Both the position numbers and the translations under genes were made by a program. Positions 17,497 to 25,857 of a stretch of DNA of 64,000 bases are shown here, piece after piece; position 1 is the first letter of the stretch, and every line of letters begins with the position of its first letter. This stretch comes from Actinoplanes octamycinicus (lineage in GTDB: Bacteria > Actinomycetota > Actinomycetes > Mycobacteriales > Micromonosporaceae), in assembly GCF_014205225.1 (NCBI RefSeq), contig NZ_JACHNB010000001.1, positions 6,801,501 to 6,865,500 of the forward strand. Reading direction: 5' to 3'. Below the pieces are notes generated by a model. That model ran no database searches. It saw only the letters and a program-made list of their open reading frames with translations, and was not told the origin of the DNA.

Positions 17497-18736
17497 GACG
17501 ACTGGCGCGGGACTCCAGATGCCGCCGCTCCGCCAGACTCGCCGTGCCCTTCGCCGCCAGCCGGTACAACGCGTACGCCTGCTCGGTGTCGCCCGCCTGC
17601 TCCAGCAGATGCGCCCGCACCGACAACAACCGGTGATGACCGGCGATCCGCTCGTCGGCGTCCAGCCCGGCCAGCAGCGCCAGCCCGGCCGCCGGCCCGG
17701 ACACCTCGGCGAGCGCCACCGCCCGGTTCAGCGTCACCATCGGGTTCGGCGCGATCCGCTCCAGGATCAGATACAACGCGTACACCTGCTGCCAATTCGT
17801 CTCCGCGGCCGTCGCCGCGTCCGCATGCGTCGCCGCGATCGCCGCCTGCAACTGGTACGGGCCGAGCGCCGCCGCCCCCAGCGACGACCTGGCCAGCTCC
17901 AAGCCCTCCGCGATCAGCTCCCGGTCCCAGGCCGACCGGTCCTGCTCGGCCAACGGCACCAGATCACCGGACGCCGTCGTCCGCGCCGCCCGCCGCGCAT
18001 GAGTCAGCAGCATCAACGCCAGCAGCCCGGCCACCTCCCCGTCCGCCGGCAGCCGCGCCCGCACCAACCGGACCAGCCGGATCGCCTCCACCGCCAGATC
18101 CGGCCGGTCCAGCGCGGCGCCCGACGACGCCGTATAACCCTCGTTGAAGATCAGATAGAGCACGTGCAGCACCACCGGCAACCGCTCCGCCCCGGCCGGC
18201 AGCGGAAACGACCCGCCCGCCGCCCGGATCCGCTGTTTCGCCCGGCTGATCCGCGCCGCCATCGTCTGCTCCGGCACCAGGAACGCCCGCGCGATCTCCG
18301 CCGTGCTCAACCCGCCGACCGCCCGCAACGTCAACGCCGTCTGCGACGCCGCGGTCAACGCCGGATGACAGCACAGGAACAACAGCAGCAGCGTGTCATC
18401 GGTGTCCGGCACCTCCGGCGGAGCCAGCTCCGCCGACACCGCCGTCTCCCGCTCCCGGCGCGACGACTCGCTGCGCACCTCGTCGATCAGCCGCCGCGAC
18501 GCCACCGTCATCAACCAGCCCCGCGGATTGCCCGGCACCCCCTCCACCGGCCACTGCACCGACGCCGCCAGACCGGCCTCCTGCACCGCGTCCTCACAGC
18601 CCTCGAACTGCCCGTACCGGCGCACCAGCGCCCCGAGGACCTGCGGCATCAACTGACGCAGCAGGTCCTCGACCGCCGGCCCGGCCGCCCCTTCAGCAGC
18701 CGGCCCGGTCACGCCTCCAGCAACCGGACCGGTCAC
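17480..18736 (-). CDS. ECF sigma factor, ECF42 type with C-terminal DUF6596 extension
   Basis: 418 aa from GTG 18736, overlapping its YCII partner (GTGA). Region 2 is at residues 30-95 (ALVRRYGQFEGCEDAVQEA, GNPRGWLMTVASRRLIDEVR), region 4 at 125-190 (LTLRAVGGLSTAEIARAFLVPEQTMAARISRAKQRIRA). The long C-terminal helical extension (LHVLYLIFNEGYTASSG.., NWQQVYALYLILERIAPNPMVTLNRAVALAEV) is the TPR-like DUF6596 region of ECF42 proteins. These have no membrane anti-sigma and are co-encoded with DGPF/YCII proteins, exactly as here. The last codons lie inside the 76-bp repeat. Confidence 0.9.
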   Translation of the reverse strand: MTGPVAGGVTGPAAEGAAGPAVEDLLRQLMPQVLGALVRRYGQFEGCEDAVQEAGLAASVQWPVEGVPGNPRGWLMTVASRRLIDEVRSESSRRERETAVSAELAPPEVPDTDDTLLLLFLCCHPALTAASQTALTLRAVGGLSTAEIARAFLVPEQTMAARISRAKQRIRAAGGSFPLPAGAERLPVVLHVLYLIFNEGYTASSGAALDRPDLAVEAIRLVRLVRARLPADGEVAGLLALMLLTHARRAARTTASGDLVPLAEQDRSAWDRELIAEGLELARSSLGAAALGPYQLQAAIAATHADAATAAETNWQQVYALYLILERIAPNPMVTLNRAVALAEVSGPAAGLALLAGLDADERIAGHHRLLSVRAHLLEQAGDTEQAYALYRLAAKGTASLAERRHLESRASRLFLSS

Positions 18737-19104
18737 GCCTCCAGCAGCCCGTCCGCGAACATCACCTGCCGCACCTCGACCCCGAGCCCCTCGATCGCCG
18801 CGTCCGGGATCTGCGCCGCCAACTCGATCGCCCGCGCCTTGTCCTCCACGTCGACGAAATAGAAGCCGCCCAGGAACTCCTTCGCCTCCAGGAACGGCCC
18901 GTCGGTCACCACCGGCTGCCCGTCGCGCACCCGCACCACCGCCGCCTGCGACGGATCCACCAGCGCCTGCGTCGTGATCAGCTCCCCGGACTCCTTCACC
19001 GCGTCCATGAACCGCCCGTGCCCCTCCCCGATCGCCGCCTTCTCCTCATCGGTCAGCGCGTCCAGCACAGCCGGGTTGATGTGCATGATGATCAGGAACT
19101 TCAT
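18733..19104 (-). CDS. YCII/DGPF-domain protein linked to the ECF42 sigma factor
   Basis: 123 aa from ATG 19104. YCII-related ferredoxin-like fold with MKFLIIMHINPAVLDALTDEEKAAIGEGHGRFMDAVKESGELI, the DGPF motif (VVTDGPFLEAKEFLGGFYFVDVEDKARAIELA) and the C-terminal VEVRQVM. DGPF proteins are the standard neighbours of ECF42 sigma factors and are thought to be both targets and possible modulators. Its stop overlaps the sigma start, so it is the first gene of the pair; the sigma factor probably drives this promoter. Confidence 0.88.
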   Translation of the reverse strand: MKFLIIMHINPAVLDALTDEEKAAIGEGHGRFMDAVKESGELITTQALVDPSQAAVVRVRDGQPVVTDGPFLEAKEFLGGFYFVDVEDKARAIELAAQIPDAAIEGLGVEVRQVMFADGLLEA

Positions 19105-19236
19105 CGCGTACCCCAAAGATCTCGCGGGCCCCGGCAGGGGCCCTCTCGCCAGGTGGTCGGAACCGACCCGCCCACCTTGACATCCCCCACCGACATTCTC
19201 GTGTCAAGAAACCCCGGCCCGCTCCGACCGCAGGTC

Positions 19237-20745
19237 ATGAGAACCAACCGCACCTGGCTGGGACTGATCATCCTGATGCTGCCCACCCTGATCGTCGCCA
19301 TGGACCTGACCGCGCTGCTGCTCGCCCTCCCGGCCCTCGCCGCCGACCTCGGCGCCAGCAACGTCGAACAACTGTGGATCAGCGACAGCTACGGCCTGGT
19401 GGTCGCCGCCCTGGTCATCACGATGGGCACCCTCGGCGACCGGATCGGCCGCCGACGACTGCTTCTGATCGGCGCGGCCGCCTTCGCCACCCTGTCGCTG
19501 CTGGCCGCCACCGTCACCAGCCCCACCCAGCTCATCGTCCTGCGCGCCCTGCTCGGGGTGGCCGGCGCCACCCTCACCCCGTGCACCCTCGCCCTGATCA
19601 CCACCATGTTCCCGGACCCGCACGACCGCGGCCGCGCCATCGCCGCCTGGGCCACCGCCCAGTTCACCGGCGGCGCCCTCGGCCCGGTCCTGGCCGGCCT
19701 GCTGCTGCAGCACTTCCGGTGGGGTTCGATCTTCCTGCTCGCCGTCCCGCCGATGCTGCTCCTGCTGGCCACCGGCCGCCTCCTGCTCCCGGAACACCGC
19801 GCCGAGCAGCCCGGCCGCCTCGACCCGGCCAGCGTGGCCCTCTCCCTCACCGCCGTCCTGCTGCTGATCTACAGCCTCAAACAGGGGACCGCCGGCGGCA
19901 CGACCGCCGCCCCGCTCACCGCCCTGCTGCTGGGCACGGCAACCGCATGGCTTTTCGTACGACGTCAAGCCCGTCTCGCCACCCCCCTGCTCGACCTGCG
20001 CCTGTTCCGCGATCGCACGGTCACCACCGTGATCGTCGCCCTGATCGGCGCCGGCATCGCGATGGCCGGCACCGGACTGCTCGTCACCCAGTACCTGCAA
20101 GGCGTCCTCGGCTACTCCCCCGCCCTGGCCGCCGTCCTGTTCGCCCCGATGGGCCTCGGCGTCGCCGCCGGCACGATGACCGCCCCCGCCGTGGCCCGCC
20201 GGCTGCCCGCACCGACCGCCATCGCCGCCGGCCTGGCCCTGTCCGCCCTCGGCAGTCTCCTGCTGCTGGCCGGCTCCCTACCCGCCATCATGCTCGGCAT
20301 CACGGTCCTCGCCCTCGGCACCGGCCCCCTGTTCGCCCTCGGCACCGGCCAGATCCTCGCCGCCGTCCCACCCGCCCGCGCCGGAGCCGCCGCTGCCATG
20401 TCCGAAACCGGCAACTACTTCGGCGGCTCCCTCGGCTTCGCCCTGCTCGGCGTCCTCGCCGCCGTCATCTACCGCACCCGCATGCACGGCACCTCCGACT
20501 CCCTGGCCGGCGCGCTGGCCACCAGCCACCAGCTACCCGCCGCCGAAGCCACCACCCTGCTGCACGAGGCCCGGGCCGCCTTCACCACCAGCCTGCACGG
20601 CACCGCCCTGACCGCGGCCCTGATCTTCACCGCCCTCGCCCTGCTGACCCACACCACCCGCCGCGTTCCCGCCCCTTCGGCCGAACCGGCGGTTCCTGTC
20701 AGACCGCCCGCCGAGGCTCGGCAGCACCCCTCCCATGGAGGATGA
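19237..20745 (+). CDS. DHA2-family (14-helix) MFS drug efflux transporter
   Basis: 502 aa from ATG 19237. Fourteen hydrophobic segments with motif D1 in helix 1 (IVAMDLTALLLALPALAADLGAS), motif A between helices 2 and 3 (GTLGDRIGRRRLL) and motif C in helix 5 (GGALGPVLAGLLL). QacA/LfrA-like proton antiporters of this layout export cationic dyes and antibiotics; the substrate is inferred only by family. It is divergent from the YCII-ECF42 pair; the 132-nt intergenic region should hold both promoters. Confidence 0.88.
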   Translation: MRTNRTWLGLIILMLPTLIVAMDLTALLLALPALAADLGASNVEQLWISDSYGLVVAALVITMGTLGDRIGRRRLLLIGAAAFATLSLLAATVTSPTQLIVLRALLGVAGATLTPCTLALITTMFPDPHDRGRAIAAWATAQFTGGALGPVLAGLLLQHFRWGSIFLLAVPPMLLLLATGRLLLPEHRAEQPGRLDPASVALSLTAVLLLIYSLKQGTAGGTTAAPLTALLLGTATAWLFVRRQARLATPLLDLRLFRDRTVTTVIVALIGAGIAMAGTGLLVTQYLQGVLGYSPALAAVLFAPMGLGVAAGTMTAPAVARRLPAPTAIAAGLALSALGSLLLLAGSLPAIMLGITVLALGTGPLFALGTGQILAAVPPARAGAAAAMSETGNYFGGSLGFALLGVLAAVIYRTRMHGTSDSLAGALATSHQLPAAEATTLLHEARAAFTTSLHGTALTAALIFTALALLTHTTRRVPAPSAEPAVPVRPPAEARQHPSHGG

Positions 20746-20927
20746 TCACCATGGCATAGCTCGCCGTCCCCGAAGGCTTGACCACCGTCCCGGACCGAGC
20801 TTTGACCGCGGCCAACGGCCATGACTTCCGGCTGGGCGGGAAGGCCACCCCTTTCCGGCGTCAGGGAGCCGATCCCGGCTGCGCGCCGACGCGTGCCGGG
20901 GTCACCACGGCGCCCGGCTCCGGCGCG

Positions 20928-21707
20928 TCAGTACTCGGTCCTGTCAGCGTCCGGCAGCAGACCCAGACGGCCGGCTTTCAACACGGCGCTCAGCCGGTCC
21001 CTGGTCCGCAGCTTGGCGTAGATATGTTCTAGGTGCTTGTGCACCGTGCGGGGGGAGACACCCAATCGGTGGCTCACGGCGACCGCCGTCAGGCCATGGG
21101 CGGTGAGGGCGAGCACAGCTGTCTCCCGGCCGGTGAGCGTCACGTCCGCCTGGCGGCCGGCGGCCGAAGACTCCGGTGCGAGCCGGGCCAACACACGGGC
21201 CTGCCGCGCCACGCCAGTCAGCAGCGGTTGCAGCCGGTGAGCGAGGTGGACGTCGCCGTCGGTGAAGTCTTCGTCCTGCCGAGCCACCACGAACACCGCC
21301 ATCGCCGCGGGGCCGTAGAAGATCGGAACCGCCATCTGGTGACGCAGGCCGAACGACTCGGTGCGCTCGCGCCATTCGCCGTACCGGCGATCGACGAGAC
21401 AGGCCGGAACCCGCGCCACGGTCCACGCGGCCGACTGGCCGGTGACACTGAACCACCGGACCAAAGGATGCTCGTGCAAGCGGCCGTCGACGAAGGTGAG
21501 CCAGGCAGCCCGGGAAAAGCCCGGATGCAGCTTCATCCCGCCGAGGGATCCGCCCGGCGTGCGATACGTCCAGCAGCCCGATCCGGCGGCAAACGTGGTG
21601 ATCAGCTGCCGCAGCAAGCGGTCGTGCGGGAAGTCCGTCAGCGGTTCACGCAGGAGCGAACCGATGATGTCGAGCCAGCGCCCGGCCTCGTGGTTCATGT
21701 CCGGCAT
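20928..21707 (-). CDS. LuxR-family regulator with N-terminal GAF-like sensor
   Basis: 259 aa from ATG 21707; an ATG at 21752 without a ribosome site would add 15 residues. Residues 1-185 have a GAF-like pattern (LRQLITTFAAGSGCWTYRT.., FGLRHQMAVPIFYGPAAMAVFVVARQDEDFTDGD, the last being the typical GAF end). The C-terminal LuxR HTH is clear: LTGRETAVLALTAHGLTAVAVSHRLGVSPRTVHKHLEHIYAKLRTRDR. Likely an autonomous ligand-responsive regulator; divergent from the AbfB-domain gene, which is the natural target candidate. Confidence 0.85.
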   Translation of the reverse strand: MPDMNHEAGRWLDIIGSLLREPLTDFPHDRLLRQLITTFAAGSGCWTYRTPGGSLGGMKLHPGFSRAAWLTFVDGRLHEHPLVRWFSVTGQSAAWTVARVPACLVDRRYGEWRERTESFGLRHQMAVPIFYGPAAMAVFVVARQDEDFTDGDVHLAHRLQPLLTGVARQARVLARLAPESSAAGRQADVTLTGRETAVLALTAHGLTAVAVSHRLGVSPRTVHKHLEHIYAKLRTRDRLSAVLKAGRLGLLPDADRTEY

Positions 21708-21808
21708 TAACTGTCCCGATCGGTGAGTGGTCGTAGTTGTACGTATATCCATCCGAACGAAGCGACGGCCAGGCTGATGCCCTATCCCGACAGTGGAGGT
21801 GAATCAGC

Positions 21809-23008
21809 ATGCTGAGCGGAGACTTCCGAGTCACACTCAACGGCTTCCGAGTGATGACCGAGACCTGGGACGACATGTGGCAGGGCGACGGTAAGCGAGA
21901 CGAGGTGCAGCTGAGCACCGGCATCACGGTCGCTTCGGCCCGGACCGGCAACGTGATCTACCGCGGCCAGCCCACCAGTCCGGTCCTCGGCGACACCAAC
22001 AACCAGAATGGGCGCGTGCGCGCGGGCAGCGCGTCGAACAAGGGAGGTCTCCGATCCGGGGATTCCTTCCCCACCAGCACCCCGTGGATCCGCGACTCGC
22101 TCAACATCGGGCGGGACTGGCCGCCCTGCAAGGTGTGGGAGGGCACCCTGACGCAGGGCGAAGACGTCTGCCTGATCGTCCCCACCATCTGGGAGTACGA
22201 CCCCGGCCAGCACTTTCTCGAGGGCTGGGCCGATTGGGCGTTCGACATCGGTACCAAGATCCGCGATCGGCTGCCCAGCTTGGTCGGCCCCCATGCGCAA
22301 TGGCAGGTGAACGCCCTTTCCCTCGGCTTGGACCTCGCGGTGAGCATCAAGAAGATCACCGGCACGTCGGCGAGCCGGCCGATCGGCATGAAACCCGACC
22401 CGAAGAACCGGGACACGCACGTCTTCGACCCGTACGTACTCGTACTCAACTACGACACCGCCGACCGGATCGCGCGCGAGGAGCCATCCGGGCGGGGGCG
22501 CGGCGTGCTGGCGGTGCGCTATCTGGAGTCACCCGACCTGCGCGGAGACTACATGCTCTATTTGCAGGTCGACCGCGTGGACAACGACACCCGGCCGGTC
22601 CGGCTCCGATCGGCCAACTACCCGGACCGCTTCATCCAGCACCGCAACTTCCTGGTGGAACTCGTCGAACCGACCACCGACGGCGACCGCCGGGACAACG
22701 CCTTCGTGCCCGTGCCCGGCCTGTCCGACCCGGCAGGCGTCTCGTTCGAGTCGATCAGCTTCCCCGGGCACTACCTGCGCCACCAAGGCTTCGAGCTGAA
22801 ACTGCAACCCCGCACCGAGGACGCACTGTTCATGCTCGACGCGACGTTCCGCGAGCTCCCCGGGCTCGCCGATCCGAAAGCATCGTCATTCGAGTCGGTC
22901 AACTACCCCGGTCACTTCCTCCGGCACCGCGGCTTCCGGATCTACCTCGACCCGGCGATCAGCGAGACGCTGTACCGGCAGGACGCCACCTTCTTTCGCG
23001 TGTACTGA
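21809..23008 (+). CDS. Protein with C-terminal AbfB-type (CBM42) beta-trefoil
   Basis: 399 aa, ATG 21809 with GGAGG upstream. Residues about 265-395 hold three repeats of the AbfB pattern: VRLRSANYPDRFIQHRNF.., VSFESISFPGHYLRHQGFELKL.., SSFESVNYPGHFLRHRGFRIYL, each with the F/YLRH sugar-binding motif. The N-terminal 260 residues (VTLNGFRVMTETWDDMWQGDGKRDEVQLS..) match no family I recognise and contain no arabinofuranosidase catalytic domain. No signal peptide is visible, which is odd for a carbohydrate-binding protein. Regulated presumably by the divergent LuxR protein. Confidence 0.75.
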   Translation: MLSGDFRVTLNGFRVMTETWDDMWQGDGKRDEVQLSTGITVASARTGNVIYRGQPTSPVLGDTNNQNGRVRAGSASNKGGLRSGDSFPTSTPWIRDSLNIGRDWPPCKVWEGTLTQGEDVCLIVPTIWEYDPGQHFLEGWADWAFDIGTKIRDRLPSLVGPHAQWQVNALSLGLDLAVSIKKITGTSASRPIGMKPDPKNRDTHVFDPYVLVLNYDTADRIAREEPSGRGRGVLAVRYLESPDLRGDYMLYLQVDRVDNDTRPVRLRSANYPDRFIQHRNFLVELVEPTTDGDRRDNAFVPVPGLSDPAGVSFESISFPGHYLRHQGFELKLQPRTEDALFMLDATFRELPGLADPKASSFESVNYPGHFLRHRGFRIYLDPAISETLYRQDATFFRVY

Positions 23009-23047
23009 TCCTTGACCAGCGGGAGGCCGCGTGGTCGCAAGCCGGCG

Positions 23048-23084
23048 CGGGCCGGGCACGGAAGCACGCTTTCGGCCCGGCCCG
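23048..23084. terminator. Stem-loop between convergent genes
   Basis: CGGGCCGGGC (23048-23057) pairs perfectly with GCCCGGCCCG (23075-23084), between the AbfB protein stop and the VOC protein stop. Probably bidirectional. Confidence 0.65.
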
Positions 23085-23095
23085 TCGTCCGGAGG

Positions 23096-23488
23096 TCAGC
23101 CCAGTACCTCGTTGATCTCGATCAGATGGCCGTCCGGGTCCCGGAGGAACGCCCGCACCTCGCCGCCCCACTCCGGCTCGGACGGCTCGCCGAGCAGCTC
23201 GACCCCGGCGGCGGCCAGCTCGGCGCACGCTTCACGGCAGTCCGCCACCTGCACCACTATCGCGGCCACCACCGAGCCCGCACCGGGGTCCGGCAGCGCC
23301 AGGGCTACCGACCCACGATCCGGCGGCGGCTCACCGGCGGCCGCGAGGTGCAGGACGCCCGGGCCGCTCACCAGCTTCGCGTAGGTCTCCCACACGACCA
23401 TCGCCTCGAACCCGAGCCGCCGATAGAACGTCACGCTGTCCGCCACGTCCCGCACCACCAGCAGCGGCGCCACTCCCGAAACCAGCAC
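23096..23488 (-). CDS. VOC (glyoxalase/bleomycin-resistance-like) protein
   Basis: 130 aa from GTG 23488, chosen because GGGGGAGGG sits just upstream and the family starts here (VSGVAPLLVVRDVADSVTFYRRLGFEAM). The longer open frame reads into the 76-bp repeat and should not be used. C-terminal half VQVADCREACAELAAAGVELLGEPSEPEWGGEVRAFLRDPDGHLIEINEVLG is classic VOC, with Glu and the DPDGH.IE strand. Single two-module domain of normal length. Bleomycin-resistance-like or lyase role; substrate unknown. Confidence 0.85.
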   Translation of the reverse strand: MLVSGVAPLLVVRDVADSVTFYRRLGFEAMVVWETYAKLVSGPGVLHLAAAGEPPPDRGSVALALPDPGAGSVVAAIVVQVADCREACAELAAAGVELLGEPSEPEWGGEVRAFLRDPDGHLIEINEVLG

Positions 23489-23534
23489 GATCCCTCCCCC
23501 GATCCGACGGCACCGTAACCCAGAAGTCGTGTTC

Positions 23535-23610
23535 GTCGGCGAAGCCGTCCTTTTTGGTGTAGGTGCGGCTTGCCGCACTGCCCCTAAGTCGTCCTAGGAC
23601 AATAGGAAGA
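23535..23610 (+). repeat. 76-bp dispersed repeat, copy 2
   Basis: Same orientation as 17421-17496, four differences. This copy lies in the divergent promoter region between the VOC gene and the P-loop kinase, 36 nt before the kinase start. The hairpin GTGCGGC-TT-GCCGCAC is conserved exactly in both copies. Confidence 0.85.
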
Positions 23611-23645
23611 AACTGCTACCCGCCATGATCTTCTAATCTGTTGTC

Positions 23646-24224
23646 GTGCCGCTGCTGACTTGGAACGACGCCCTGCCCGACCGGCCCAACCGGGTTTTGA
23701 TCGCGGGCACCTCCGGCGCGGGCAAGACGACGCTGGCCACGCTCGTCGCCCACCGGTGGCAGCTACCGCGGGTCGAGCTCGACGCCCTGCACCACGGGCC
23801 GGACTGGGAGCCGCGGCCCACGTTCGTCGCCGAGGTCGAGGCCTTCACGCAGCAACCGCGCTGGGTCACCGAGTGGCAGTACACCGGGAAGCTCGGCGAC
23901 CTGCTCCCCAGCCGGGCGGACTGCGTGTTGTGGCTGGACCATCCCCGTCGCCTGGTGATGCGCCAGGTCGTCGGGCGCACCCTGGTGCGGCGTCTCCGGC
24001 GCCGGCAGCTGTGGAACGGCAACGTCGAGCCGCCGCTGTGGACCGTGTTCACCGATCCCGACCATGTGGTGCGCTGGGCGTGGCGCACCCAGGGCAGCCC
24101 CGGCCGGCGAGTGGCGGCGCTGCTGGACCGGCGAGGACGGGACGTGGTCGTGGTCCGGCTCCGAGGCCGCCGCCAGGTGGCTCAGTGGATCAGCCGCAAC
24201 CTCACCGAGACGCCGGCGGCGTGA
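23646..24224 (+). CDS. P-loop NTPase / adenylate kinase-like protein
   Basis: 192 aa from GTG 23646. Walker A is AGTSGAGKTTLA (residues 22-33); LPRVELDALHHGPDWEPR is the conserved acidic substrate-site segment of the topology-modulation/FlaR family. The middle contains WVTEWQYTGKLGDLLPSRADCVLWLDHPR and the shared WNGNVEPPLW. Paralogous to the kinase at 11200-11721. Small-molecule or nucleotide kinase of unknown substrate. The end of the gene lies in a short GC-rich tandem repeat (24221 onward). Confidence 0.75.
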   Translation: MPLLTWNDALPDRPNRVLIAGTSGAGKTTLATLVAHRWQLPRVELDALHHGPDWEPRPTFVAEVEAFTQQPRWVTEWQYTGKLGDLLPSRADCVLWLDHPRRLVMRQVVGRTLVRRLRRRQLWNGNVEPPLWTVFTDPDHVVRWAWRTQGSPGRRVAALLDRRGRDVVVVRLRGRRQVAQWISRNLTETPAA

Positions 24225-24260
24225 CAGAGAGGTCGGCGGCGTGACAGATAGGCCGGCGGC
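24221..24260. repeat. 20-bp tandem duplication at the kinase stop
   Basis: Two units starting GTGACAGAGAGG (24221) and GTGACAGATAGG (24241), each ending CGGCGGC, plus a partial unit on each side. The first GTGA contains the kinase stop codon. A local replication-slippage product. Confidence 0.7.
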
Positions 24261-24303
24261 GTAGCGGCTGGGCAGGTGGCGCGGACGGCGTACCGCAAAG
24301 GGT

Positions 24304-24756
24304 CTAGATCAGGTTTTTGGTGATGGCGGCGCGGAGGTGGTCGTGGGCGGGGCCGAGCGGGGCCTCCGACCACTTCGTCCGCGGGTACCACCAGACCGGG
24401 CCGCTGCGGATCTCCGCCGGTTCCCACTCGTAGCGCGGGAAGATGTGCGCGTGCAGGAATGGGTCGGTGTTGCCGAGGATCTCCAGGTTGACCCGGCGGA
24501 AGGCCGGATCGAGCGCGGCGCAGGCCCGCTCCACCGCCTCGGCCAGGCGGTCCATGCTCTCCAGGAACGCCAGCCGGCCGGCCCGCGGCAGATCGCTCAA
24601 CCGGGACACCGCCGGATCGTCGGTGAGCAGCACGCAGTAGCCCGGCAGGAACTGGGTGTCCCCGATCACCGCGAAACCGCCCGGCAGCCGGGCCAGCACG
24701 GTCGGGTTCTCGCCCCGCGCCGCCGATCCGATCCGGTCCGCCCGCCAGTCACTCAC
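24304..24756 (-). CDS. HIT-family (Ap4A hydrolase-like) protein
   Basis: 150 aa from GTG 24756. Histidine-triad signature LEILGNTDPFLHAHIFPRYEWEP, with the catalytic HAH and a degenerate third His position (F). GGFAVIGDTQFLPGYCVLLTDDPAVSRLSDL is the normal HIT opening strand-helix. Such proteins hydrolyse or transfer nucleotides from dinucleoside polyphosphates. It lies downstream of the phosphotransferase gene but is reached through a 26-codon upstream ORF created by a tandem duplication (24753-24833). Confidence 0.8.
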   Translation of the reverse strand: MSDWRADRIGSAARGENPTVLARLPGGFAVIGDTQFLPGYCVLLTDDPAVSRLSDLPRAGRLAFLESMDRLAEAVERACAALDPAFRRVNLEILGNTDPFLHAHIFPRYEWEPAEIRSGPVWWYPRTKWSEAPLGPAHDHLRAAITKNLI

Positions 24757-24833
24757 CGGACACCACCGACATGAGACGCCCGCCGGTCACTCACCCGGAC
24801 ACCACCGACATGAGATGCCGGAAAGTCACTCAT
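24753..24833 (-). CDS. 26-codon upstream ORF formed by duplication of the HIT gene start
   Basis: ATG 24833 overlaps the phosphotransferase stop (ATGA) and the TGA at 24755-24753 overlaps the HIT start (GTGA). The frame consists of two copies of a 13-residue unit, [13 protein letters not shown] and [12 protein letters not shown], each beginning like the HIT protein (SDWRA). It would pass ribosomes from one gene to the next. Not a functional protein in itself, as far as can be seen. Confidence 0.5.
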   Translation of the reverse strand: MSDFPASHVGGVRVSDRRASHVGGVR

Positions 24834-25834
24834 CGCAACGCCTCCCCCGCCCACCGGACCACCACTTCGAGGACCGGCGCCCGCCCGGCGAACCGCTCCG
24901 GCCAGCCCCGCGCATCATAGGCGGCCGCCGCTTGCTCCCGCATCAGGCTGTCGATCATGCGAGGCGCCAGCCAGAAGTACTTCGCCGCCCCGGTGATCAT
25001 GATGGCGCGCTGCACCAGCGACGGATCCACCTCGGACAGGCCCCGGGCATACCCGTCGGCGACCGCCTCGAGGACGCCGTCCATCAGCGACAGGTCGATC
25101 AGCCCGTCGAAGAACGTGTCCAGGGCCAGGTTCGCCGCGTCCTCCCCGATCGCTCCCGGCCCGGCGAACGCCCAGTCCAGCAGCACCGGCCCGGACTCGG
25201 CGAGGACCAGGTTCATCGGCCAGACGTCGTGGTGGCACAGCGTCCGCGGCAGCCGGTCGGCGGCCGCGAGCAGCTCGTGCCGGCAGTCCCACAGCTCGCG
25301 CAGCCGCGCCCGCAGTCCGGGCTCCCACGCCGCTGCCACGATCGGGTGGTCCCAGTCCACGGCGTCCGGCACCGGCTGGGCCAGGGTGTAGTCGCGCAGG
25401 AAGTCCCGCGCCAGCCAGGGTCGCCGCGGCGGATCACCCACCCAGCGGTTCTGCCCCACCCCGAGCCGGTAGGCGATCTCGCCCAGCTCACCGGGCCGCC
25501 ACGACGCCATCGGCGCACCCCGCACGTCGGCCAGCAGCATGGCCACCGACCCGTCGGCGCGCTCCTCCAGCGAGTACAGCTCCGGGACGGACAGTCCGCC
25601 GGCCGCGAAGGCGGTCCGGGCCAGACCTTCCGCGTACGCGGTGGGCTCCCGCCGCCAGTAGTTGAAGTGCCCGGGGTCATCGCTGGCCGCCAGGTGCGCC
25701 GCCGCACCGTCGCGGTGCCGCATCACCAGCTTGAGCACCGCCGACCCGCCGTCGTGCGGTACCCGCCAGACGCCGCCGGTCACCTCGTTCACGGTGGAAT
25801 GGACCAGCTCCTGGGCACCCTCCTTGATCCACAT
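24830..25834 (-). CDS. Aminoglycoside-phosphotransferase-fold (APH) family protein
   Basis: 334 aa from ATG 25834. N-lobe: [17 protein letters not shown] (nucleotide-binding Lys). Catalytic loop [13 protein letters not shown] (HxDxxxxN, Brenner-type) and metal-binding [20 protein letters not shown]. Full-length APH/choline-kinase-like phosphotransferase. Substrate unknown: such actinobacterial members are usually of metabolic rather than resistance function. 23 nt from the divergent DUF4037 gene; coupled downstream to the HIT gene through a small ORF. Confidence 0.85.
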   Translation of the reverse strand: MWIKEGAQELVHSTVNEVTGGVWRVPHDGGSAVLKLVMRHRDGAAAHLAASDDPGHFNYWRREPTAYAEGLARTAFAAGGLSVPELYSLEERADGSVAMLLADVRGAPMASWRPGELGEIAYRLGVGQNRWVGDPPRRPWLARDFLRDYTLAQPVPDAVDWDHPIVAAAWEPGLRARLRELWDCRHELLAAADRLPRTLCHHDVWPMNLVLAESGPVLLDWAFAGPGAIGEDAANLALDTFFDGLIDLSLMDGVLEAVADGYARGLSEVDPSLVQRAIMITGAAKYFWLAPRMIDSLMREQAAAAYDARGWPERFAGRAPVLEVVVRWAGEALR

Positions 25835-25857
25835 AGTCGCGATGCTAAACCTGGACC

